Positions 32,970 through 40,659 of a DNA stretch of 64,000 bases are shown in pieces; the first letter of the stretch is position 1; each line of letters starts with the position of its first letter. Below the pieces are notes generated by a model. That model was not told the origin of the DNA and did not search any database. It worked only from the letters and a program-made list of their open reading frames with translations. Made by a program: the position numbers and the translations under genes. The stretch spans positions 372,001-436,000 of the forward strand of contig NZ_CP090958.1 in NCBI RefSeq assembly GCF_025787225.1, read 5' to 3'. The stretch is from Saxibacter everestensis. GTDB lineage: Bacteria > Actinomycetota > Actinomycetes > Actinomycetales > Brevibacteriaceae.

Positions 32970-33449
32970 GTGAAACTTCCCCGTACCGGCATCAGCATAG
33001 ACGTTCATGGCTTTAGCGAGTCCCCGGCTCGGCCATTGTGGCTGGCTGGCCTGTTCTGGCCGGATGAGCCAGGGCTGGAAGGACACTCCGATTCCGATGT
33101 AGTAGCGCACGCGTGCGCCGACGCATTGTTCTCAGCTGCGGGTATAGGCGACCTCGGCCAGCATTTCGGCACAGACCGTCCGGACCTGGCCGGAGCATCC
33201 GGCGCACGACTACTCGCCGAGGCGGCAGCCCTGGTCCGCGCGGCCGGTTTCGAAATCGGGAACATCGCGGTCCAGGTCATCGGGAACCGGCCGAAGCTGG
33301 GGCCCCGCCGGGACGAGGCGCAGAGCGCGCTATCCGCAGCCGCCGGCGCCCCGGTTGCCGTTTCCGCCACGACGACTGATGGGCTGGGTCTCACCGGACG
33401 CGGCGAGGGCATTGCCGCCGTCGCGACCGCGTTGGTGGCCGAGAAATAG
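32970..33449 (+). CDS. ispF: 2-C-methyl-D-erythritol 2,4-cyclodiphosphate synthase
   Basis: This 159-residue isoprenoid-synthesis enzyme forms the cyclic diphosphate with loss of CMP. The metal site motif IDVHGF gives Asp11 and His13, and [18 protein letters not shown] supplies the third histidine and the active-site loop. FGTDRPD lies near residue 65 and [17 protein letters not shown] near the end. The GTG at 32970 gives the standard N-terminus. It converges on tctA with a gap of 37 bp and no obvious hairpin. Confidence 0.95.
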   Translation: MKLPRTGISIDVHGFSESPARPLWLAGLFWPDEPGLEGHSDSDVVAHACADALFSAAGIGDLGQHFGTDRPDLAGASGARLLAEAAALVRAAGFEIGNIAVQVIGNRPKLGPRRDEAQSALSAAAGAPVAVSATTTDGLGLTGRGEGIAAVATALVAEK

Positions 33450-33486
33450 ACGATGGCAATGCCCTGCGAGCAGACGACGGCGGCTG

Positions 33487-34980
33487 TTAGACCAGCGCCG
33501 GATCCTTCTTACTGGGCTTGACCTTGCGGAAGATCGCAGGGCCGATTGCGAGTGCAAGGGCGAAGATCAGAATTCCGACCGCGATCGGACTCTGCAGCAC
33601 GATGCCGAAGCTGCCCTGTCCAAGCGCCGACGTCTGAACCAGCGACTTCTCAAACAGCGGCCCAAGTACGAGCCCAAGCACGAGCGGAGCGATCGGCAGG
33701 TCGAGCTCCTTCATGATGTAGCCGACCACCCCGAAGATCAGCACGAGCCAGACGCTGAACATGTTGTTGTTGACCGAGTATGCGCCGACGAAGCTGGTCA
33801 GCAGGATGATCGGATACAGGTAGGCGTACGGGATCCGGAGCATCTGTGCGAACACCGGAGCCATCGGCAGGTTCAGCACGATCAGCATGGCGTTCCCGAT
33901 AAAGAACGAGACCAGCAGGCCCCAGACCAGCTCGGGCTGGTTCTCGAAGAGCAACGGACCCGGTTGGATGCCGTAAATGGTGAACGCTCCCAACAGGACG
34001 GCGGTCGTTCCACCACCCGGGATGCCGAGCGCCAAGGTCGGAACGAAGTTTGCGTTTGCGGCCGCGTTGTTCGCGCTTTCCGGCGCCGCGACTCCCTCGA
34101 TAGCTCCCTTGCCGAATTCATCGCGGTTCGGCGAAAAACGCTTCTCGATGCCGTACGACATAAACGAGGCGAGCGTCGAGCCTGCGCCCGGAAGACAGCC
34201 GAGCAGGAAGCCGATGAAGGTGCCTCGGATGATTGGCGCCCCGCTTCGCTTGAGGTCATTCCTGCTGATCACCATGTCGCGGAACTTGGCCCGAATCGGC
34301 GCGGCCGCGCCCACCCTGATCTGGTAGAAGACCTCTCCCAGGGCGAATAGGCCTATCATCACCTCGACGAACGGAATTCCGCCAAGCATATTGACATTGC
34401 CGAAGGTGAACCGTGCCTGCCCGGAGGCAATTGCGACGCCGACCGTGGCGATGAGCAGACCGGCCGCGGCCATCATCAGACCCTTGTTGAGCGAGCCACC
34501 CGAGAAACTCACCACGGTTATCAGGCCGAGAATCATGATGGCAAGATTCTCGACCGGGCCGAAGTTCAGCGCCAGCTTCGCGAACGGGGGAGCGAGCGCC
34601 ATCAACAGCGCAAGCGAGATGATGGCGGCGACGAACGAGCCGATCGCCGCAATAGCCAGCGCGGCACCGGCTCGGCCCTTTCTGGCCATTTGATAGCCGT
34701 CAAGGGTTGTGACGACGCTGGCCGCTTCGCCGGGGGTCGATATCAGCACCGAGGTGATGGTGCCACCATATTGGGCGCCGTAGTAGATGCCGGCGAGCAT
34801 GATGAGCGCCGTCACCGGTTCCATCGCCAGGGTGAGCGGAATCAGGATTGCGACGCCGGTGGTCGATCCGAGGCCAGGCATCAGCCCGATGATTGTCCCC
34901 ATCAGCACACCGATGAAACACCAGAGCAGATTCTCAGGGGTCAGGGCCGTTTGAAAGCCCAGCATTAAGTTTTCCAGCAC
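33487..34980 (-). CDS. tctA: Tripartite tricarboxylate transporter, large permease TctA
   Basis: This 497-residue permease with about 11-12 helices has the TctA signatures GLMPGLGSTTGVAILIPLT and YYGAQYGGTITSVLISTPGE in the first half. The mirror motif LGCLPGAGSTLASFMSYGIE and the segment LGIPGGGTTAVLLGAF lie in the second half. With TctB and the binding protein TctC it imports di- or tricarboxylates or similar acids using an ion gradient. The GTG at 34980 follows AGGAGT, 8 bp after the tctB stop. It is the last gene of the gntR-pdxA-like-tctCBA operon. Confidence 0.93.
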   Translation of the reverse strand: MLENLMLGFQTALTPENLLWCFIGVLMGTIIGLMPGLGSTTGVAILIPLTLAMEPVTALIMLAGIYYGAQYGGTITSVLISTPGEAASVVTTLDGYQMARKGRAGAALAIAAIGSFVAAIISLALLMALAPPFAKLALNFGPVENLAIMILGLITVVSFSGGSLNKGLMMAAAGLLIATVGVAIASGQARFTFGNVNMLGGIPFVEVMIGLFALGEVFYQIRVGAAAPIRAKFRDMVISRNDLKRSGAPIIRGTFIGFLLGCLPGAGSTLASFMSYGIEKRFSPNRDEFGKGAIEGVAAPESANNAAANANFVPTLALGIPGGGTTAVLLGAFTIYGIQPGPLLFENQPELVWGLLVSFFIGNAMLIVLNLPMAPVFAQMLRIPYAYLYPIILLTSFVGAYSVNNNMFSVWLVLIFGVVGYIMKELDLPIAPLVLGLVLGPLFEKSLVQTSALGQGSFGIVLQSPIAVGILIFALALAIGPAIFRKVKPSKKDPALV

Positions 34981-34988
34981 AGTGACTC

Positions 34989-35663
34989 CTAGAATCCGAA
35001 GATGCCTTGCGGCAGCGGAACCCGCAACAGGATGACGAAGATTCCGTAGATAGCGGCCAGCGCCACGACGGTGACGATGATGGACGTAAGCAACTTCTGC
35101 CGTTCAACCAGGAACGAAATGCCGAAGAGCATCAGCGCGAACGACACGATAAAGCCGAGAAGCGGAACCAGCAGAACGGTGATCACCGTCGCGCCGACCA
35201 CGATCAGCAGGATCTGATTTCGCCTGCGCTGGGACCGGCCGAAGATGTCCACCTCGCCGATGCCGGTGCTGGCCTCCTGTTCAGCCGGTTCGGTTGCCCC
35301 GCCAGCCGCCGGACCTGCAGTGCCCTCGGAGGTTGCGGCCGCAGCACTCCCAACCGCCGGTTCGGTTGCCCGCCCGGCCGCCGCTGTGCGTGCGGCGGCC
35401 GGTGCCAGAGCGGCATCGGTCGGCAGGCCAAGCCGTTCCGCGGCCAGCTCTTCGAGCGTGCCCCCTCCACCTCGCCACGTGGTGACGAGGTCGAGGGCGG
35501 CGAACACGGTCATCAGGCTACCGGCGAAGACGGGCAGGAACCCGGCGCCGATCTGGCCGTTATCAGCGAAGATTCCGTAGCCGACCCCGGCGATGACGGC
35601 GGCCACGCCGATGGCAATAACAACAATATTTGCGGTGATTGTGCCGACTACGATCTTCGACAT
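34989..35663 (-). CDS. tctB: Tripartite tricarboxylate transporter, small subunit TctB
   Basis: This 224-residue membrane protein has four helices: two near the N-terminus (VVIAIGVAAVIAGVGYGIF, LPVFAGSLMTVFAALDLV) and two after residue 150 (LLIVVGATVITVLLVPLLGF, given in part, and the last near the end). Between them lies an unusually long Ala/Gly/Pro/Thr-rich cytoplasmic linker of about 70 residues. Most TctB proteins are 140-170 residues. The linker arose at least partly by an in-frame 72-bp duplication (25 of 28 bases match between 35284-35311 and 35356-35383). It is 2 bp from tctC. Confidence 0.85.
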   Translation of the reverse strand: MSKIVVGTITANIVVIAIGVAAVIAGVGYGIFADNGQIGAGFLPVFAGSLMTVFAALDLVTTWRGGGGTLEELAAERLGLPTDAALAPAAARTAAAGRATEPAVGSAAAATSEGTAGPAAGGATEPAEQEASTGIGEVDIFGRSQRRRNQILLIVVGATVITVLLVPLLGFIVSFALMLFGISFLVERQKLLTSIIVTVVALAAIYGIFVILLRVPLPQGIFGF

Positions 35664-35665
35664 GA

Positions 35666-36649
35666 TTACTTACCCAGTACCGTCTTGAGATCTTCGTTGT
35701 TGGACTTCAAGTACGCGGCGAAGTCATCACCGTATGACACGTTCGGCTGCATCATGTTGTCCTCGATGTACTTCGTGTAGGCATCCGAGTCGGCGAACTT
35801 CTTGGCAGCGTCGATCCAGTACTGCTTCGCCTCGTCGCTTATCCCGCCTGGGGCGATCACGCCGCGGAACTGGGCGAATGACACATCGATTCCCTGCTCC
35901 TTGGCAGTTGGAATATCTTTCAGCGAATCGTACTTGTACCGCTCTTCTGCTGCGGCGCACAGCGGCTTGACCGTGCCTGCCTCGAGCTGGCCGGTGATCT
36001 CACCTGGGTTCACCGAGATGACGTCGACCTTGCCTCCGAGCAGGCCAGTCGTCGCTTCGCTGCCGGACTCGAAGGGCACTCGGTCAAACTTCGCGCCAGC
36101 CTTCTCTTCCATCAGGGTGAAGACGATGTTGTCCAGGCCGGTCGCCCCGGAGATCGCCGCGACCACTCGTTCATTCTTGGAGGCGTTCACCAGGTCGCTG
36201 CAGGTCTTGTATGGCGAATCCTCTTTCACCACGAGAAGGGTGTAATCGTCGCCGAGCTTCATGATCGGGGTGAAGCTGGTGTAGTCGAACTCCACTTTCT
36301 GGGTGAGCGGCAGAGCCAGTAGCGCCGTTTCGGAAGCCAACAGGTACTCGGCGTTGCCGTTCTGGGCCAGGAAGTTCGAGTAGCCGACCGCGCCGGAACC
36401 ACCCTCCTGGTTCTCTACCGAAATGTTGACGCCGCTGGCTTCTTCAAGTCCGGCCGCCGTGGCCCGGCCTGCGATGTCGCTGCCGCCTCCGGCCGCGAAC
36501 GGGACGATCATCTTGACGTCGCCCTCCGGTTGGAACTCCTCGCCGCCGGAGGCTGAATTCTCGGAGTTCATACCGCAGGCCGACAAGGCCAGTGTGCTGA
36601 TCGCCGCGATTGCGACGGCACCTGCAAGGCGGGTTCGCATTTTCGACAT
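35666..36649 (-). CDS. tctC: Tripartite tricarboxylate transporter substrate-binding lipoprotein TctC
   Basis: This 327-residue extracellular binding protein has a lipoprotein signal with the lipobox LALSAC. It has the Bug/TctC opening strand VKMIVPFAAGGGSDIAGR. The ligand-contact regions are the GSGAVGYSNFL loop and SGATGLDNIVF. These proteins bind carboxylates through water-bridged contacts, and the sequence does not reveal which acid. The ATG at 36649 follows AAAGGAG. It lies between the PdxA-like gene (26 bp) and tctB (2 bp), tying transport to the dehydrogenase. Confidence 0.92.
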   Translation of the reverse strand: MSKMRTRLAGAVAIAAISTLALSACGMNSENSASGGEEFQPEGDVKMIVPFAAGGGSDIAGRATAAGLEEASGVNISVENQEGGSGAVGYSNFLAQNGNAEYLLASETALLALPLTQKVEFDYTSFTPIMKLGDDYTLLVVKEDSPYKTCSDLVNASKNERVVAAISGATGLDNIVFTLMEEKAGAKFDRVPFESGSEATTGLLGGKVDVISVNPGEITGQLEAGTVKPLCAAAEERYKYDSLKDIPTAKEQGIDVSFAQFRGVIAPGGISDEAKQYWIDAAKKFADSDAYTKYIEDNMMQPNVSYGDDFAAYLKSNNEDLKTVLGK

Positions 36650-36675
36650 GATCTATCTCCTTTGATAAATGAGTG

Positions 36676-37686
36676 CTAGACGGATTGGTTGGTTTTGCCT
36701 TCGCGGACAGCTTTTCTGGTAGCGATAGTTGCGGCGAGCCTGAACGCGTTAAGGGTTGCGCCCAGACCAGCCTTGTTCTGGCCGACGATGTCGAAAGCCG
36801 TTCCATGCGCGGGGGTGGCAATGGGAATCGGAAGCCCGCCCTGCACGGTGACGCCCTGGTCGAATCCCATCATCTTCATGGCGATCTGCCCCTGGTCGTG
36901 ATACATCGTCACGACGCCATCGAACTGACCCGCGCGGGCGCGCAGGAAGATCGTGTCCGACGGGAAGGGCCCACTGGCATCGATCCGGTTAGCGCGGGCG
37001 GCCGCGACGCCGGGAGCGATTTCGTCGATTTCCTGCCGCCCGAAACTTCCGTTCTCTCCGGCATGAGGGTTGAGCGCCGCGACGCCGATCCGCGGGGAGT
37101 CAAGTCCGGAATCCTTGAGCGCTGTCGCAAACATCTCAACGGTTGCTGTGACGTTTTCCGCGGTGATGCGCTGCGGAACGTCGGCCAGTGCGATGTGCGA
37201 CGTCACCCTGGCGGTCCAGAGATCGGACAGGATGTTGAATTCCGAGGTGCGGCCGCCGAAGTGAAGCGTATCGGCGAACCATCGGAGTTCATCTTCCGTG
37301 TTCATTCCGGCAAGATGCAGCGATGACTTGTTCAGCGGCGTGAAGCAGATAGCGTCCACCTCGCCGTCCTCGACGAGCCGCAGGGCGTAGCGCAGGCCAT
37401 CGAGCGCCCAGGCGCCGGCCGCTGCGCTGACTACTCCGAGTTCGGTTGGCAGTGGGCCAGATCGTGGCGGAGGCATCAGCACCGGTCGTCCCGAGCCCGG
37501 CTCGTCGGCAATGTCGAGGCTGACCTGGGCGTGGTCGGCGGCCCGGTCCAGTTCTTCCCGGCTGGCTAGTACCAGCACGTCGGCGAGGTCGCCGAGGTCC
37601 GGCTGGCTGAGCAGCTTCGCACCGAGCTCGGGGCCAACCCCGGCAGGATCGCCGAAGGTGAGTGCGATGCGGGGGCGGTAGGTCAC
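36676..37686 (-). CDS. PdxA-family dehydrogenase, probably catabolic
   Basis: This 336-residue NAD-dependent oxidative decarboxylase belongs to the PdxA family (4-hydroxythreonine-4-phosphate dehydrogenase). The N-terminus has LTFGDPAGVGPEL. The divalent-metal ligands are all present: His164 in TSHIAL, His208 in NPHAGE and His263 in MYHDQGQIAMK. Their spacing (44 and 55) is close to that of E. coli PdxA. The GTG at 37686 follows AGGGAGA. Position between a GntR regulator and TctCBA argues against vitamin B6 synthesis and for oxidation of an imported hydroxy acid. PdxA2-type and TphB-type relatives do this in sugar-acid and terephthalate pathways, but their usual partners (DUF1537 kinase, dioxygenase) are absent here. 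Confidence 0.82.
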   Translation of the reverse strand: MTYRPRIALTFGDPAGVGPELGAKLLSQPDLGDLADVLVLASREELDRAADHAQVSLDIADEPGSGRPVLMPPPRSGPLPTELGVVSAAAGAWALDGLRYALRLVEDGEVDAICFTPLNKSSLHLAGMNTEDELRWFADTLHFGGRTSEFNILSDLWTARVTSHIALADVPQRITAENVTATVEMFATALKDSGLDSPRIGVAALNPHAGENGSFGRQEIDEIAPGVAAARANRIDASGPFPSDTIFLRARAGQFDGVVTMYHDQGQIAMKMMGFDQGVTVQGGLPIPIATPAHGTAFDIVGQNKAGLGATLNAFRLAATIATRKAVREGKTNQSV

Positions 37687-37711
37687 TGGGTCTCCCTGAA
37701 GTGGCGAACGA

Positions 37712-38452
37712 TTAGGCATGGCGCAGTCGCTCCAGCCAGGCGGTGGATTCGGGTGTTGCGCCGTCAAGCTGGTCGACGACATCGACCAGGAATGTCTGGT
37801 GGCCGTGTGCTTCCAACTCGTCGATCGCGTCATCCAGGGTTCCGGTCTCAATTACGCGGAGCATGCGGCGATGACGGTCCAGGTTGCCGTGCAGGTCTTC
37901 GATGCCCCGGCGGGCCTTGTTGTTCATCGCCATGCACAGCTGCAGCTGCATCGCCATCGACCGGTAGGTGTCTTCCAGGCGCCGATGCCCGGCCAGGCCG
38001 ACGACAGCGATGTGAAACTCGAAGCCGGCCCGGGTCATCGCGGCCTCGTTGCCGAACTCTGCGACTTCCTCCATCCGGGCGATCGCTCGATGACAACGGG
38101 CCAGTCTTTCCGGTGCCAGCTTCGGGAACGCCAGCCGCATCGCCATCGGCTCCAGATCGTTTCGCAGCGTGACAATCTCGTACACATCGTGCTGGGTGAG
38201 CGGAGTAACTATCGCACCGCGCCGGGGAATCTGGACCACGAGTCCGCTGTGTTCCAGCACCTTGAGTGCTTCTCTGAGAGGCGGGCGGGAAATGCCAAGC
38301 TGGTCGCAGAGTCGTTCCTCCACGAGACGCTCGCCAGGCAGGAAGTCGCCGGACAGGATGGCGTCCGTGAGGTTCCTGGTTGCCAGTTCGGCGAGGCTGG
38401 GCGGGGCGGCGATCTTACCCGGCACTCCTGCCGTGACAGTAACTGAGTCCAT
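37712..38452 (-). CDS. GntR-family (FCD) transcriptional regulator
   Basis: This 246-residue regulator has an N-terminal winged helix at about residues 20-85, with LTDAILSGDFLPGERLVEE in part, LGISRPPLREALKVLEHSG and the wing RRGAIVTPL. It also has a C-terminal FCD ligand domain with LRNDLEPMAMRLA, FEFHIAVVGLAGH and HRRMLRVIETG, which hold the typical metal-binding histidines. FCD regulators sense carboxylic acids. The ATG at 38452 follows AGAGGA. It heads the leftward operon and is divergent from the CoA-transferase gene. Two palindromes in between are probable operators. Confidence 0.9.
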   Translation of the reverse strand: MDSVTVTAGVPGKIAAPPSLAELATRNLTDAILSGDFLPGERLVEERLCDQLGISRPPLREALKVLEHSGLVVQIPRRGAIVTPLTQHDVYEIVTLRNDLEPMAMRLAFPKLAPERLARCHRAIARMEEVAEFGNEAAMTRAGFEFHIAVVGLAGHRRLEDTYRSMAMQLQLCMAMNNKARRGIEDLHGNLDRHRRMLRVIETGTLDDAIDELEAHGHQTFLVDVVDQLDGATPESTAWLERLRHA

Positions 38453-38479
38453 TGACAAATCCTCTGATCTGGTGCCGAG

Positions 38480-38530
38480 CGGATCGGTTAGTACTTGACC
38501 GATCCGGTGGGTGTGGGTCTATTGTATACA
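38480..38530. promoter_or_regulatory. Two palindromic operators between gntR and the CoA-transferase gene
   Basis: A perfect 9-bp inverted repeat, CGGATCGGT (38480-38488) and ACCGATCCG (38498-38506), is followed by TTGTATACAGT with the perfect 8-bp core TGTATACA (38523-38530). The latter resembles operators of FCD-type GntR proteins. Both lie in the 140-bp divergent promoter region. The strong ribosome-binding site of the CoA-transferase gene (AGGAGG at 38581) lies downstream. Confidence 0.6.
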
Positions 38531-38592
38531 GTATTCGGTTGAAATGTAACCCAGATCACATTTCAGCGCAAGCACCTATCAGGAGGTTTTCG

Positions 38593-39795
38593 ATGGCAGG
38601 CTCCCCGCACGCCCCGCTCGAGGGCGTTACGGTGATCGAGGTCGGCGTATTCATGGCCGGCCCGTTCGCCACGATGCAACTGGCCGATCTTGGCGCACGG
38701 GTGATAAAGGTCGAGTCGCCGGTCACGGGAGAGCAAACCCGGGCAACCGGACCGTTCATCGATGGCGAGAGCTCCCCATTCATCCGACTCAACCGGAACA
38801 AGGAATCGCTTGCCCTGGACCTCAAGTCAGCCCAGGGGAAGGAAGCGCTGGTGCGTCTCGCGGCCACCGCAGATGTCATCGTCGAGAACCTTCGCCCAGG
38901 GGCAATGCGCCGACTCGGGCTCGGATACGACGATCTTCGGGAAGCCAACCCGGGCCTGATCTACGCCTCGGCGTCCGGATGGGGGCAGGATGGTCCGCTG
39001 TCGCACTTGCCCGGTCTTGACATCATGGCCCAGGCACGCAGCGGCCTGATGAGCATCACTGGCTATCCCGATATGCCGCCGGCAAAGGTCGGAGTACCGA
39101 TCTGCGACTTGACCACCGCGCTCTATGTCTCGCTGGCGATCACTGCCGCGCTGCATGAGCGGCATTCTTCCGGCACCGGCCAGTTCATCGACGTTTCGCT
39201 GATGGAGTCCGGTGTCTCGTTCGGCGTATGGGAGGCCGGCGCCTACTTTGCCGAGGGTACGGTCGGCGGACCGAACGGTTCCGCGCATCAGAACCAGGCG
39301 CCGTACCAGGCGGTGCGGAGCAAGGACGGGTACGTCACGATCGGGGCCAATACGCCCCGGAACTGGCAGGCCTTCTGCGCAGCGCTCACCCTGGATGAGC
39401 TGCTCGAGGACCCGCGATACGCCGGTGCGTATGACCGGCTGCAGAATCGGGAGCCGTTGATCGAGGCGATCGAGCGGCGCACGGGCGAGCTCACCACTGC
39501 CGAGGTTGTCGACATCCTTAATCAGGCGGGCGTTCCCTGCGCACCTATTTCCGACTTCGGCGAGGTGTTCAACGACGAACACCTCGCCGCGCGCGAGTTC
39601 TTCTGGGATGCCGAGCATCCCGCCATCGGCCCGGTCCGGCAGATCGGATCCCCGATGCGGTTTTCCAGGACGCCGGCGGTCCGGCGGAATGCCGGCCCGG
39701 TGCTTGCCTCGGGCAACAGGGAGATCCTCGAGTCGCTTGGCTACCAGGGCGACGAGCTGGAGGCCCTCTGTCCCGAGGCCGGGAGCACGCCATGA
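38593..39795 (+). CDS. CaiB/BaiF (family III) CoA-transferase
   Basis: This 400-residue enzyme transfers CoA between carboxylic acids without free CoA. The family start LEGVTVIEVGVFMAGPFATM, LADLGARVIKVESP and the RPGAMRRLGLGYDDL region are clear. The catalytic aspartate is Asp143 in LPGLDIMAQA, and AGVPCAPISDFGEVF is near the end. The ATG at 38593 has a perfect AGGAGG. The start of the next gene overlaps its stop (ATGA). Divergence from gntR-pdxA-like-tctCBA suggests that it activates the imported acid or a derivative to its CoA thioester. Confidence 0.92.
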   Translation: MAGSPHAPLEGVTVIEVGVFMAGPFATMQLADLGARVIKVESPVTGEQTRATGPFIDGESSPFIRLNRNKESLALDLKSAQGKEALVRLAATADVIVENLRPGAMRRLGLGYDDLREANPGLIYASASGWGQDGPLSHLPGLDIMAQARSGLMSITGYPDMPPAKVGVPICDLTTALYVSLAITAALHERHSSGTGQFIDVSLMESGVSFGVWEAGAYFAEGTVGGPNGSAHQNQAPYQAVRSKDGYVTIGANTPRNWQAFCAALTLDELLEDPRYAGAYDRLQNREPLIEAIERRTGELTTAEVVDILNQAGVPCAPISDFGEVFNDEHLAAREFFWDAEHPAIGPVRQIGSPMRFSRTPAVRRNAGPVLASGNREILESLGYQGDELEALCPEAGSTP

Positions 39796-40556
39796 CCGAT
39801 CAGCTATTGGTCGAGCAGAAGTCCGACGCCCTCTATGTCACTTTCAACCGGGCGGCACAACGCAACGCGATGTCCTGGGAGATGTACCAGGGTCTGCAGG
39901 CTGCTTGCGAGCGGGCCGATGCCGAAGACTCGGTGCGCGTCATGGTGCTTCGCGGCGCCGGCGGTACCGCCTTCGTCGCCGGGACCGATATCGCCCAGTT
40001 CAAGGGCTTCACCGGGCAGGACGGCATTGAGTACGAGCAGCGGATCAGCGCAATTCTCGGGCGGCTGGCCGCTGTGCGGGTCCCGGTGATTGCCGCGATC
40101 GAGGGGTTCTGCATCGGCGGCGGCCTTGGGATCGCGGCGGTCGCGGACCTGCGGATTGCCGACCGGGGGGCGAAGTTCGGGGTGCCGATAGCTCGCACCC
40201 TTGGTAACTGCCTCTCGGCGAGCACGCTATCCGTTCTGGTCAGCCTGGTCGGGCGGGCCCGTGCGACGGACCTGCTGATGACGGCCCGGCTGATGTCGGC
40301 TGATGAGGCACTCGCCTCCGGGTTCGTCACGACGGTGAGCGACGATGTGGATGCCGAGGTCGAGGCGCTGGTGCGGCGACTCGGCAGTAGCGCGCCGTTG
40401 ACGCTATGGGCAACGAAAGAGGCGATGCGCCGGATTTATGCAGGCTCGACGGTGGACGACGAGGACATCGTATCGCTGGTCTACGGCAGCGAGGATTTCG
40501 CGAACGCGGTCACGGCCTTCACCAGCAAACGGAAGCCGGTCTGGCAAGGGCGCTAG
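39792..40556 (+). CDS. Enoyl-CoA hydratase/isomerase family protein without the usual glutamates
   Basis: This 254-residue crotonase-fold protein has the oxyanion-hole segments AFVAGTDIAQF (first CoA-thioester contact) and GFCIGGGLGIAAVADLRIA. The two catalytic glutamates of classical enoyl-CoA hydratases are replaced. The first position (GGGxE) reads GGGLG, and the second (PExxLG) reads VPIARTLGNCLS. This substitution pattern belongs to a subgroup often annotated as hydratase but unlikely to hydrate by the standard mechanism. An isomerase, decarboxylase, hydrolase or C-C lyase role is possible. It is translationally coupled to the CoA-transferase. Confidence 0.85.
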   Translation: MTDQLLVEQKSDALYVTFNRAAQRNAMSWEMYQGLQAACERADAEDSVRVMVLRGAGGTAFVAGTDIAQFKGFTGQDGIEYEQRISAILGRLAAVRVPVIAAIEGFCIGGGLGIAAVADLRIADRGAKFGVPIARTLGNCLSASTLSVLVSLVGRARATDLLMTARLMSADEALASGFVTTVSDDVDAEVEALVRRLGSSAPLTLWATKEAMRRIYAGSTVDDEDIVSLVYGSEDFANAVTAFTSKRKPVWQGR

Positions 40557-40573
40557 CCGGCTGCGCTCCCAGC

Positions 40574-40645
40574 CGAAACGGTCCGGTTTGTGGCTTACTG
40601 GGCGTGGATATTGCCGCGCCGTGAAGCAGAAACCGGACCGTTTCG
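40574..40645. terminator. Long inverted repeat between convergent hydratase-like gene and glpK
   Basis: The perfect 16-bp arms CGAAACGGTCCGGTTT (40574-40589) and AAACCGGACCGTTTCG (40630-40645) are separated by 40 bases. They fill most of the 103-bp gap between two converging genes. A bidirectional terminator or a REP-like element are both possible. No U-tract follows. Confidence 0.6.
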
Positions 40646-40659
40646 CTTGGTTGGAACCG

